Assembly: GCF_037974355.1 (NCBI RefSeq)
Contig: NZ_CP150235.1
Span: 6,696,001 to 6,760,000 of the forward strand
Length of the DNA stretch: 64,000 bases
Reading direction: 5' to 3'
Source of the DNA: Paenibacillus sp. FSL R5-0517
GTDB taxonomy: Bacteria > Bacillota > Bacilli > Paenibacillales > Paenibacillaceae
Position numbers and translations under genes: made by a program. The notes under the pieces are model-generated. The model searched no databases. It was not told the origin of the DNA and worked only from the letters and a program-made list of their open reading frames with translations. Shown one piece after another: positions 42,203 through 53,100 of the stretch (position 1 is its first letter; each line of letters starts with the position of its first letter).

Positions 42203-43648
42203 ATGAGCGAGCAACAATTTAAAGATTATGGACTTGGTGAAGAGATCGTAAAAGCACTGGACAGTCTGGGCTATGAGACACCAACCGAGGTGCAAACTAA
42301 AGTTATTCCGGTAGCACTGGAGAATCAGGATCTTGTGGTGAAATCACAGACGGGTAGCGGTAAAACAGCTGCCTACGGCATTCCGCTCTGCGAGCTGGTA
42401 GATTGGAATGAAAATAAGCCACAGGCTTTGATTCTTACGCCAACCCGGGAACTGGCTTTGCAGGTTAACGAAGATATTACAAATATCGGCCGCTTTAAGC
42501 GTATTAAAGCAACCGCACTATACGGACAGTCCCCTTTTCATATCCAAAAAGCCGAGTTAAAACAAAGAACACATGTCGCTGTAGGTACGCCAGGTCGGGT
42601 ACTGGATCATATCGAACGCGGCACGCTGCCACTCGATCGGATCGCCTATCTCGTCATTGACGAGGCCGATGAGATGTTAAATATGGGCTTCATTGAGACG
42701 GTACAAGCGATCATTCAGAAACTGCCGCAGGAGCGAGTAACGATGCTGTTCTCCGCTACGTTCCCTGAAGATGTAGCCAAGCTGTCACGAAAATACATGA
42801 ACAAACCGGTGGAGATCGAGATCAAAGCAAGCGGACTGACAACAGCCACCATCGAACATGCTGTGATTCACGTGCCAGAGGTGAACAAAACCGCGCTGCT
42901 TCAGGACTTATTCATTGTGGAAAATCCGGATAGCTGCATCGTGTTCTGCCGTACGCAGGAGAATGTAGATAAACTGTTCCGGGTCATGGCTGACCTGGAC
43001 TATCCAGCAGATCGTATCCATGGTGGCATGGAGCAGGATGAACGGATCGAAGTCATGAACGCCTTCAGACGGGGACAATTCCGTTATCTGATCGCGACGG
43101 ACGTAGCCGCACGTGGTATTGATATCACGAATATTACTCATGTCATCAACTACGATATTCCTTTGGAAAAAGAGGGATATGTTCACCGCACAGGCCGTAC
43201 GGGTCGCGCAGGCAAAACAGGTAAAGCCATTACGTTGATTACACCGAAAGATGGCCGACGTCTGGCCGAGATTGAATCCTATATCGGTTTCGAAATTCCT
43301 GTTGTGAAAGCTCCTTCCGAGGAAGCTGTGGATCGCCGCAGAGAAGATTTTGAGAAGCGATTGAAGATCGTGCCTGAACGTAAAAAGGACAAGCGCGAAC
43401 AGTTGAACCAACAGATCATGAAGCTGAACTTCAACGGAGGCAAGAAGAAGAAACTTCGTGCCGTAGACTTTGTCGGTACCATCGCCAAGCTTGAAGGCGT
43501 TGCTGCAGACGATATCGGGATCATTACCATTCAAGACAATGTAACAGATGTGGAGATTCTGAATGGCAAAGGACCACTCGTACTGGAGCTTATGCAGAAT
43601 ACAACGATCAAAAAGATGCAGCTCAAGGTTCGTAAAGGTCATAAGTAG
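42203..43648 (+). CDS. dbpA: DbpA/YxiN ATP-dependent RNA helicase
   Basis: 481 residues; AAGAGG precedes the ATG. The DEAD-box core has the Q motif (YETPTEVQTKVIPVAL), motif I SQTGSGKT, Ia PTRELALQ, Ib TPGRVLDH, II VIDEADEM, III SAT, V ATDVAARGID and VI HRTGRTGRAGK. The last about 75 residues form the DbpA RNA-binding domain (KLRAVDFVGTIAKLEGV, IGIITIQDNVTDVEILNGKG) that targets hairpin 92 of 23S rRNA, so the role is in 50S ribosome assembly. Length matches YxiN (about 480). Confidence 0.95.
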   Translation: MSEQQFKDYGLGEEIVKALDSLGYETPTEVQTKVIPVALENQDLVVKSQTGSGKTAAYGIPLCELVDWNENKPQALILTPTRELALQVNEDITNIGRFKRIKATALYGQSPFHIQKAELKQRTHVAVGTPGRVLDHIERGTLPLDRIAYLVIDEADEMLNMGFIETVQAIIQKLPQERVTMLFSATFPEDVAKLSRKYMNKPVEIEIKASGLTTATIEHAVIHVPEVNKTALLQDLFIVENPDSCIVFCRTQENVDKLFRVMADLDYPADRIHGGMEQDERIEVMNAFRRGQFRYLIATDVAARGIDITNITHVINYDIPLEKEGYVHRTGRTGRAGKTGKAITLITPKDGRRLAEIESYIGFEIPVVKAPSEEAVDRRREDFEKRLKIVPERKKDKREQLNQQIMKLNFNGGKKKKLRAVDFVGTIAKLEGVAADDIGIITIQDNVTDVEILNGKGPLVLELMQNTTIKKMQLKVRKGHK

Positions 43649-43775
43649 CAGAATTACATCGGAAATTCGATTCAAGGGTAGCGGACCGTGCAGCTACCAT
43701 ACAAAGAGAACTACGCAAACGCAACAAAAAGATAGAAAATCATACCAAGCAACAGATCCACCTCATCCGGTTACA

Positions 43776-43822
43776 AAACAAGGGATAACAGGCCTTTAGC
43801 AGGTCGTTATCCCTTGTTTGCT
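43776..43822. terminator. Terminator between dbpA and SDR genes
   Basis: Perfect 14-bp stem (43776-43789 with 43806-43819) followed by GCTCTTTTG on the plus strand. Confidence 0.75.
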
Positions 43823-43917
43823 CTTTTGTTGAGAATCATTGCCTCCTTATCCTGTCAGTTCATGTGATACATGATATGGATCAGCATTACGCGGAGTCCA
43901 TCACACTGCAAGCAATG

Positions 43918-44694
43918 TTAGAGATGTGATCCCCCACTGGCATCGAGACATTGTCCGGTAACCCAGCGGCTGTCTGCTGACGCAAGAAATGCAGCTACAT
44001 CTGCGACATCTTCAGGCTCTCCCCAGCGATTAAGAACAGACAAACCTGCTGCATATGCCTGTCCATGCGGGTTCGTGAGTGTTGCTGCATTCATCTCGGT
44101 ATTAATAATGCCTGGCTGGATCGCGTTGACCGTAATCTGGCGACTTCCCAGCTCTTTGGCCAGTAGCTTGGTGAGGGTATCCACCGCCCCCTTCGTCATG
44201 CTATAGGCGAACACGCCCGGGGAAGCCACTCGTGTAACAAAAGAAGAAATATTAATGATTCGCCCGCCATCCCGCAGACGCGGAACGGCCTGCTGGCTGA
44301 CAAACAGGGGGGCTTTGACATTTATGTTCATCACTTCGTCGAAGGAAGCTTCTGTCGTCTCCTCCAGACCAAGAACCTGCCCGATGCCTGCATTATTTAC
44401 CAGAATATCCAGACTGCCATCTCGTCCATGCTTCCGAACAGCATCATCGACCTGCGCAAATAATGCATGAATTCCATCCAGCGTGCGCAAATCCGCTCCA
44501 ATGGCTTGCGCCTGTCCACCATGTTCTGTAATATGCCGCACAACCTGCTCCGCTTCGTCTTGTCGTGTCCCGAAGTGCACAAGCACATGTGCACCCTCCT
44601 GTGCCAGACGCATTGCAATACTGCGACCGATGCCTCTGCTTGCTCCTGTTACCAAGGCCATCTGCCCTTCAAGTCTTCTGCATATCTCGTTCAT
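43918..44694 (-). CDS. SDR family oxidoreductase (FabG-like)
   Basis: 258 residues; GGGGG site before the ATG. It has the short-chain dehydrogenase pattern: NAD(P)-binding TGASRGIG, VLVHFG, NNAG, catalytic Ser in NISSF and Y-x-x-x-K in YSMTK, and the C-terminal GQCLDASGG. It resembles FabG-type 3-oxoacyl reductases or sugar dehydrogenases; with no fatty acid genes nearby the substrate is open. Single-gene unit. Confidence 0.9.
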   Translation of the reverse strand: MNEICRRLEGQMALVTGASRGIGRSIAMRLAQEGAHVLVHFGTRQDEAEQVVRHITEHGGQAQAIGADLRTLDGIHALFAQVDDAVRKHGRDGSLDILVNNAGIGQVLGLEETTEASFDEVMNINVKAPLFVSQQAVPRLRDGGRIINISSFVTRVASPGVFAYSMTKGAVDTLTKLLAKELGSRQITVNAIQPGIINTEMNAATLTNPHGQAYAAGLSVLNRWGEPEDVADVAAFLASADSRWVTGQCLDASGGSHL

Positions 44695-44719
44695 AACGTC
44701 ATCCCCCTACTGAATAAGT

Positions 44720-44975
44720 AGCACCCGTCACGGGCACAAGACAGTTATATCACGAGACGACATACAAAATGTTGCTCTCCTATTCGGTAAGGACACTCCG
44801 TTCAGCGATAGCCATCATATCCGTATATCCTCCGAGCGTAGCCGAAGCTCCAGCAGGTTCGCTGGCTAGCCCTCCTTATGACACCAGGCAGTTTCATTTT
44901 CATTCTGCATTCGTGCCCTCGCTCTTGCTGCTCTTGCCCTCTGCCTGCTGCTGAGTTCATCTCTCATTGAAATGT
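44720..44975. other. Gene-free stretch upstream of GH43 gene
   Basis: No ORF with a ribosome binding site is seen on either strand, and no strong hairpin. It is unusually GC-balanced for an intergenic region, so a decayed gene is possible but I cannot identify one. Confidence 0.3.
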
Positions 44976-44979
44976 TCAC

Positions 44980-45007
44980 TTGCCAAAGATTGTAAATCAA
45001 CTACAAT
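44980..45007 (+). promoter_or_regulatory. Promoter of GH43 gene
   Basis: -35 TTGCCA (44980-44985), 16-nt spacer, -10 TACAAT (45002-45007). Confidence 0.55.
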
Positions 45008-45012
45008 ATAAA

Positions 45013-45026
45013 TGAAAACGCTTTTA
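45013..45026 (+). promoter_or_regulatory. cre site at GH43 promoter
   Basis: TGAAAACGCTTTTA is a strong CcpA cre match lying just downstream of the -10, where binding would block initiation. Confidence 0.75.
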
Positions 45027-45055
45027 TATTTCTATTATCTGTGGAGGTGTATGTA

Positions 45056-46924
45056 ATGGGTAACAGGAAAGCGGTCTGGTTACTGGTCTTTGCACTCACG
45101 TTCACCCTGTTTGGACTTCATCCTGAGCGAACAAGCGCAGCAAGTGTCACGATCACCAACGGTACCGATTGGCTCGACACCGCAGGCAATCCCATCCATG
45201 CGAACAGCGGCAACATTCTACAGGTAGGTTCGATGTATTATCTGTACGGTGAACATGCGGTGAGCGGCAGATTCGACAGCGTGAACGTCTACACCTCCAC
45301 CGATCTGAAGAACTGGACTTTCAGCAACGCCATCCTGACGAAAGATTCCGCAACCGAGCTGGCCTCCAGCAAGATTGAACGCCCCAAAGTCATCTATAAT
45401 GCATCAACCAACCAGTATGTGCTCTGGGCACACTATGAGAATGGCACAGACTACAACCTCGGGCGTGTAGCGGTGGCAACGAGCAATACCCCAAATGGCA
45501 AATTCACCTATGAGGGCAGCTTCCGCCCACTCAATTATGAATCCCGTGACATGAACGTCTTTGTTGATACAGATGGCACAGGTTATCTGGTTACTGCTTC
45601 ACGCAAAAATGGCGGTGCCAATGATTCGATGGCTATTTTCAAAATGAATGCAAGTTACACCGGAATACAATCCTTCGAAGGCTGGCTGTTCGAGAATGCC
45701 TACCGCGAAGCGCCTGCCGTTGTGAAAAAAGGAAACCGTTACTACCTCTTCACCTCCCAAGCCGCTGGCTGGTATCCGAATCAGGGGGCATATGCTACAG
45801 CAACTTCCATGGCGGGCCCGTGGACTGCACTTACACCATATGGAAATCCATCTGCCTTCGGTTCGCAGATTCATAATATTGCCACGATTACAGGCAGCAG
45901 CACCACATCCTACATCTACATGGCAGACCGCTGGAACCCCATGAGTATTGGAGAGCACAAACATATCTGGCTACCGCTAACCTTGAATGATTCGAATGGA
46001 ACAGCATCACTGGAGTGGTATACAACGTGGAATATCGACGCAGCGACAGGCATCGTAACCCCGCCTGCTCTCGTCAACCATGCACAAGGCAAAACAGCTA
46101 CCGCCATCTCCACAGCCTCCGGCTCATCCGCATCCAACGTCAATGACGGGAACTACCAGACGTCTTGGGTAGCTTCCTCCAATAGCTGGCCTGCATGGTG
46201 GCAGGTGGACTTCGGCGCACCGAAGACGATCACGGAGATCGATACGTCCTGGTTTATGTATAAAGGTTCCGAAGGGTACTACAAATATAAAATCGAAATT
46301 AGCAACGATGGTATCAATTACTCCACATTGGATCGCACCAACAATCTGACCTATGGTTTCACCACGGACGCTGTGCATTTCACCGCACGTTATGTCCGAA
46401 TTAATATGGTGAACGCCGTCTTGTGGAATAATCCAGGGAACTGGTACACCCCAACCCTGCACGAGGTCAAAATGTTGGGTCCAGCCACACCGGAAGCCAC
46501 AGGGTACAGCCGCTTCAGTTCACACAACGTTCCGGATCGATACATCCGTCATGCCAACTACATCGCACGGATTGACGCTAATGTCTCTCCTGCGCTGGAC
46601 TCCCAGTTCCGTGTCGTACCGGGTCTAGCGAGTTCCACGGGAATTTCACTGGAATCCATTAACTTCCCCGGCTACTTTCTGAAGCGCAACGCCAGCAACA
46701 AAATTGTACTTGAAGCCTACGCCGACACCGCTGCCTACAAGGGAGATGCCACGTTCTTGAGCAGCCCTGGTTGGGCTGACAGCACCAAAGTTTCCCTTCA
46801 ATCATACAGTCAGCCAGGATATTACATCCGGCATTATGATTATGTACTGCAGTTGGATGCTGTCAATGCAACTAGCAGCGCAACAGTGAAGGGTGATGCC
46901 ACGTTTGGGCGGACTAATTTCTAA
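45056..46924 (+). CDS. Secreted GH43-type glycosidase with F5/8 type C and AbfB-like domains
   Basis: 622 residues from the ATG at 45056 with GGAGG 8 nt upstream; an ATG five codons earlier lies inside the site. A signal peptide ends near TSAAS. Residues about 35-345 form a five-bladed propeller of the GH43 clan (SMYYLYGEHAVSG, KIERPKVIYNA, YESRDMNVFVDTDGTGYL, EAPAVVKKGNRYYLF). A discoidin-like carbohydrate-binding domain follows (about 350-475, SNVNDGNYQTSWVASS, WWQVDFGAPKTITEIDTSW), then an AbfB/CBM42-like beta-trefoil (about 485-622, YIRHANYIARIDANVS). It should act on arabinose- or galactose-containing plant polysaccharides; the exact linkage is open. Confidence 0.88.
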   Translation: MGNRKAVWLLVFALTFTLFGLHPERTSAASVTITNGTDWLDTAGNPIHANSGNILQVGSMYYLYGEHAVSGRFDSVNVYTSTDLKNWTFSNAILTKDSATELASSKIERPKVIYNASTNQYVLWAHYENGTDYNLGRVAVATSNTPNGKFTYEGSFRPLNYESRDMNVFVDTDGTGYLVTASRKNGGANDSMAIFKMNASYTGIQSFEGWLFENAYREAPAVVKKGNRYYLFTSQAAGWYPNQGAYATATSMAGPWTALTPYGNPSAFGSQIHNIATITGSSTTSYIYMADRWNPMSIGEHKHIWLPLTLNDSNGTASLEWYTTWNIDAATGIVTPPALVNHAQGKTATAISTASGSSASNVNDGNYQTSWVASSNSWPAWWQVDFGAPKTITEIDTSWFMYKGSEGYYKYKIEISNDGINYSTLDRTNNLTYGFTTDAVHFTARYVRINMVNAVLWNNPGNWYTPTLHEVKMLGPATPEATGYSRFSSHNVPDRYIRHANYIARIDANVSPALDSQFRVVPGLASSTGISLESINFPGYFLKRNASNKIVLEAYADTAAYKGDATFLSSPGWADSTKVSLQSYSQPGYYIRHYDYVLQLDAVNATSSATVKGDATFGRTNF

Positions 46925-47049
46925 GAAAATGAATTGGAGATGAAAATTTAGGCTTAGCCAGGTTTGGTGGGTTGCGCGAAGCAATGGGAGGCATAACGTG
47001 CCGGAGACACAAACGCTGCATGAATTACAATAAATTATAGAATATATGC

Positions 47050-47082
47050 AAAAAAGCCTACTCCGATGGGAGTAGGCTCTTC
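47050..47082. terminator. Bidirectional terminator
   Basis: Stem AGCCTACTCC/GGAGTAGGCT with a GATG loop; six T residues on the minus side. Confidence 0.88.
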
Positions 47083-47103
47083 TGCCAGTCTGATCTATCA
47101 AAG

Positions 47104-50100
47104 TTATTTGAAATTAGGATCAAACTTCATCATGTTCATTTTACCTTGTTCCTTATAACTCACATAGATGTTATCGGTGCTGTCTATGGTGATGTCTAGC
47201 TGAAGAGCATCACCAGTGGAGAACCCGGCAGATCCTACGGGTCTCCAGTCCATATTCTCATATTTCAACACAGTCACCCTGTTGCCGTTTGCTGCATCTC
47301 GATAAGCAACGTAAGGTGTTCCTTCGCTGTCAAAGGCCATATCCATGCTTACTTCTTGAGATGAACCCACCGAGAATCCGGGAGTGCTCACCTTTTCCCA
47401 TGCTGTATCTTCTGATGGAGTGGAGTGCGGATATTTCCACATTTCAACACCATTGGAACTGCTCAGATAGATCATATAAGGTACGCCAGATGGATCCAGC
47501 GCGGATGCAGCATCCATATTCGGAGTTATTTGGTATGGATATAATTTAGGGTCTAATTGTTTCCATGACCCATCTGCCAGACTATATCCTATTGCCACAG
47601 GGGTACTAGATGACCTGAATGGAGCAAATAAATACATGCCGTTGTTTGGTAATGGTGCGAGGAAGGCTCTTAGACCTGCGAATGCCTGTATTCTCGCTTC
47701 TTGTATCCGTCCCCTATCGCTATAATACCTCCATGACATGAGCATTGACGGTTCCGCAGCATTACCGACCAAAGCACCTCTAAACATCAGAAAAGGATTA
47801 TCATCCTTATCAAAGGTAATGAAGAAGCTATCTTGAACTGTATCTACTTTTCTGCTCGTCTTACCATCATTCCAACTGAAGTCTGAGACAGTAGATACTG
47901 CTCTCCACCACTTATGTTCATCATTATAATTCTTAAAGCTTACTTTACCTGAGCTATTCCTATAAGCAACATAAAGCTTGTCCTTACTGTCTATTCCAAG
48001 CGATATAGCTGAGCTCCCTAATCCTCCCGCTTTTTCAAGATCGCTTTGATTACCCAAGGGCTGCCACGTGCCTCCCTTATATTGCATTACAAATACTTCG
48101 TAATTGTCCTTTATATAAGCCACGTAAGGAGTCCCTTGACTGTCGAAGATGACATTGGACTTACTATTCAATTCCAACAAGTCACCTACTTGTAGCCATG
48201 ATGTCATGGTCCACTTCGCGTACAAGGTGATGTTTGACGTCACCGGCGTCCCGAAGTCGTAGACGATCTCCAGATCGGGATCGCTGTACCATCCTTCAAA
48301 TCGATACCCTGCCCACTTCAGCGCAGCAGGTGCCACAGCTTTGTCGCCAGTAACCACCGTCTGACTACCTACTGCTGCCCCCCCGTTACTGTCAAAGTCC
48401 ACCGTGCGGCTGTTGAATGTCCACTTCGCGTACAGCGCGAGGTTACTCGTCACCGATGTCGTGAAACTGTAGGCTTCATTCAGTCCAGCGTCGCTGTACC
48501 AACCGTTGAACGTGTAACCATCCCTTGTCGGTACGGCAGGCTCCGTAGCATTACCGCCGGTTTGCATATTCTGGTCAGCCACCAGTGATCCGCCGTTACT
48601 GTTGAAGGTGACCGTGTAAATAGCCGTCCATTTCGCGTACAAGGTGAGGTTGTTCATCACAGGTGTCGTGAAGCTGTAAGATTCATTCAGACCAGCATCA
48701 CTATACCAGCCTTCAAATACATGCCCTGGACGTGTCGGCGCTTCAGGAATCGTTGCCGTTTCACCCTCACTTACAGACTGATTACTCACTGACGTTCCAC
48801 TGTTACTGTTGAAGCTCACTGTGTAGCTATTCTTCGTCCACTTCGCGTACAGCATTACATTCGCCGTTACACCTTCCGTGAAACCATAAGACCTCGTCAT
48901 TTCGCTGTCGCTGTACCAGCCGCTAAATACATAGCCTTCCAGTGTCGGAGCACCAGGAGCAGTAGCCACGGCACCTTCGTTCACAGTCTGTTCTGCGACT
49001 ACCGATCCGCCATTACTCTCGAAAGTTACAGTATAAGTATTCGGTACATAAACCGTCCACTTCGCGTACAACGTGAGGTCTCCCGTTACCACCATAGTCG
49101 TAAAATCATAGGCGTTCGTTAGCTCGCTATCGCTGTACCAGCCGCTAAATACATAGCCTTCCAGCGTCGGAGCAGTAGGGACCACCACCTTGGCGCCTTC
49201 GTTCACTGTCTGGGCTGCGACTTCCGACCCTTCATTGCTCTCAAAGCTTATCGTGTAAGGGATCAGCCACTTCGCATACAGTGTGAGATCCGCCGTCACT
49301 GCTGCAGCGAAGTCGTAAGCATTCGTCAACGTGTTATCACTGTACCAACCGCCGAATACATAACCATCTTTCGTCGGTTCAGTCGGCGTACTAATCGTAG
49401 CGCCAAACCCTACAGTCTGAGCCGGCACTTCTTCGGACCCACCATTACTGTCGAAATTTACGGTGTAGTCGTTCATTGCCCACTGAGCGGTAAAATGGAC
49501 ATCTTCGGCAGGCATCGTGGTCGGCGGCGTTGGCGACCAACCCGTAAAGCTATATCCCTGCCATGTCGGAGTGCCCAGACGCAACAGCATCGTTGCTCCG
49601 AAAGGAACATTATCCGTTTTATTTGCTGCTCCAGAACCGTTATAATCCACCGTCATTTGGTATACATCACGCTTATAATATACCTTTAGCGTCGTTTTGC
49701 CGTTGCTCGTGATTAGATCCGTCAGTACCGAAATGCTGTCGTCCCGCACGAAGCCATCATAGGATCTCGGCTTGACGTCCGTCATATTCGCCTCGGTACC
49801 CGTAACTCCACGATACGATTCCGTATCTGCAACCGTATAGGTGTCACTTCCGATATTTTGCAGCAAGTATACGACCTGATAAGGCGTACCCTCTCTCCCC
49901 GTCCACTTCGCTGTATACGTAGTATCCTCAATCGGCATCGCACTTGGAACTTCTGGCGACCAACCGGCAAACGTATATCCCTGCCTTGTCGGCACAGGTA
50001 TACGAGTAGCGATGTTCTTGCCAACGGCTTCTGTTACCGAAATTTGGGGCGCACCGGCATAACCTCCAGCGAAAGTCATTTTACGATTCGCCGGAGAGTA

Positions 50101-53100
50101 ATTCACTCTGACGACCGTTGTGCCGTCACCCTTGATCAATACGCCGCTTACCGTACCTGTCGAATATCCTTGCTCCTTAAACCTGTCGGAGCTGATGCGA
50201 ATCTCCGTGTCCGTTGTTCCGGTCAAATTCTCCGTATCCACAGGCGGAGCCAATGTTCTGCTGTTCGGGTCTAGCACATAATGCTCAACGGTATACGGCG
50301 TATTCTTGTTCGCAATCCAGTGCGCATACAGTTTCCGATCCTCCGCAGCCATTCGGCTCGGAATCGTGATCTTCGTGCCGCCGGAAGCGGCCGTATACCA
50401 GCCGTCAAAGGTGTATCCTGGATATACTGGGGTGAACACGTTAATAGGCGCGTTATACGGAGCCGCCACAACCTGGGTCACTCCGCCGTTCTGAGGATCC
50501 AGCTGAAGGATGTAATCACCTACTCTGGCAAGCCAGCTTAACTGAATCGTACGCTTGAGCGGATCGGACGTGAACGACCCCGGCGATCCCTTCCAGGTGA
50601 TAACCAGATTGCCATCACTCACCTGAATGTTCTTGTCCACCACTTCAATCATCCCGTTTGCTGCGTCATACTTGAAGTTTGGATTGTCCACCTGAATATC
50701 GAAATTCGAGCGATCATACGCTTTTTCATCCGTATCGCCTGTCTTCAAATCAAAGGTATTCATCGTGACCCACAACTCCGGTACAGCGATGGATGACGCA
50801 GAACCCGCCATGTTCACCTTGAGCGACTTATCCTGAGGATAGGCGAAGTCGTAGACGTTCTGTTCTTCTCCAATTGTATACAGTGGCCACTCTTCATCGA
50901 CCAGCTCCACGCCGCCAGAGAGTGCGCCATCTCCTAATTGAGCACCGAGTTCAACCTCCAAATAGATGCCAATCTCAACGAAGAGGGCGCCTAGAGACTT
51001 CGTACTCTCCACCCCGCTAATATTTTTCAATTGATAATAGAAGTAGCCCCACAGATTCACATACACACCAGGTTCTACAGCAAGCCCGATACTATTCAAC
51101 TTGACGCTTCCAATCCCCGCTTTGACCTCCATATGAATACCAGCTCGTAAACCGATCGTCCCCATCACATAGAAGGTAAATTGGTAATCTCCGTCTCCCG
51201 GCAAGCTGACCGTATTGCTCGAACCACTGAAACTCAATACGCGCAAGCTAACCGAGTAACGCTTGGCCATCTTATAGTAGAAATCTGCCCCCACCGTCAG
51301 GTTCACCTGGGCGCTGACCACAAACTCCGCTTCAAATTTAACTTCCACAATACCTAAAGCCACGCGTACGCTCTTTTCAAAGAGCTCCTTCTTGATTAAC
51401 GGAACCCACTCCGTGTCCTGCTCCAACATCTCTTGATACTTTTCCTTCAACGATTCCGCATCTACGGCAGTATCCTGCACACCCGCCATTACCGCTTTAA
51501 TCTGTGTCGCAATGTCCTGGACCTTTCCCAACCTGCCAGCGTTCTTCTCGCCCACCCAGTCATTCAGTGCATCATTTAACTTATCGTGCTCAACGAGAGC
51601 TATCTCTGCCGTGATGTTCATTCCGGTATAGCTATAAGCATCCAGATTCGCCGTAATTACATAATCATCAATGCTGTACCAGTAAGGAATTCCCCACTTT
51701 TTCAGCCAATGCCCTTGCATATCCCCATTAATACCGAGATCCAGGCTCATTTCCTGGACGAAAGTACCCGTCATATGGATGACAAGTTCGCTGTCTTCAT
51801 TGATATTGACAACAATATCGGCGCCCACTTGTAATGTAGCGCTTACGCCTGAGGTTCTGCCGTCAATATTTTTCAGCCTCGTGCCGAGTGAAGCAACAAC
51901 GGTCAGGTTCTCCACACTTACCCGGCTCCCTTTACCGGACGCTAGGGAAGACTGAGCCTTGATCTCCTGAATTTCCTTCGTCTCCATAGCGATATCAGAC
52001 AGATAATCCGCGGCTTCATTGACGAATCCGCTGTCTCTCGCTTGCTGCTCAATTTGCTCTTCAAGCTCCGCGATCTGCTCTACCGATAACAGATCATCGC
52101 CGTCAATCGCTTGCTGCTGATAGATGTTGAAGACATTCTCAATATCCCCAATCGTGGCATCAGTATATTCGATGACGTCCATCTCAGCTTCAGGCGTAAT
52201 CGAAGTGATACGTCCATAACTGACAATTCGAGAACCATCTTCAGCAAAGTTGCCTTCATAAAAGCCGATAAAGTCACCCACATCCACCGTGGTTAACTCA
52301 TCCAAGCCGAAAGGCTCATACAGGCTGTCGCTGTAGTTCATCTGGGTATGCTCAACTGTGATGGAATTGTTGTTCCGATCTCCATCTGTGTCCGCTTCCA
52401 CACTCACCGGCAGAACATCCGGCTTGAGCAATACTTGTTTGATATCCGCATGATCGTAGGTATAAGTGCTTCCGTTTACCGCTGTAATCTGGACATAGGC
52501 CACATCGCCGTCGTCAGCGCCGGTGGTTTCTAACGTGCGTCGATCGGGACGAACCCCTTGATATATGGCGACAGTATTGCCGACTTGAATCACGGTGCTG
52601 CCGGAATACACGAACGTTCCACTGCTCGCATTCGCCTCGGCAAGCGCATTTTCGCTACCGCCCACCGTCGTGGCAACTACCGAAATCGCAGGGGAACCCA
52701 CAGCTTCGCCATTCAATATCATATCCGTGACATCCGTAAATGGAAGGTAGATCATGTTAGGGTTCAGCGGAATGTCCAGAACCTCTTGCTTAGCAACACT
52801 AAAAACGTAAATACTCGTCGTCGCATCCTGACCTTGGAAGGACAGGTTATCGCTATTCAACTTCAGTTGATACGTATTGCCTTCAACGAATCTTCCGTCT
52901 TCAGCTGCGGACGCTACCGTGAAAGCCCCGTTCCCGCCAGTGACGGTAATTCCAGCAAAGTCGGGATTCGCCGTGTCTGAGAAGGTCATATTCGCTTGAA
53001 CCTCGGATACTGTCAGGTTGCCTGATGCATCGTTTACTGCAATCGTGAAGTCCGGTGCCACATCCAATACCGAATAGCTTGGTGTGCTCTGTACGGCATT

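Noticed and set aside
42908..43675. 255-codon minus-strand frame opposite dbpA
   Set aside because: Antisense shadow; DbpA motifs are complete on the plus strand.
48205..49470. Regularly spaced repeats that might suggest a CRISPR array or minisatellite
   Set aside because: Units are over 200 bp, in frame, and encode InlB-type B-repeats.
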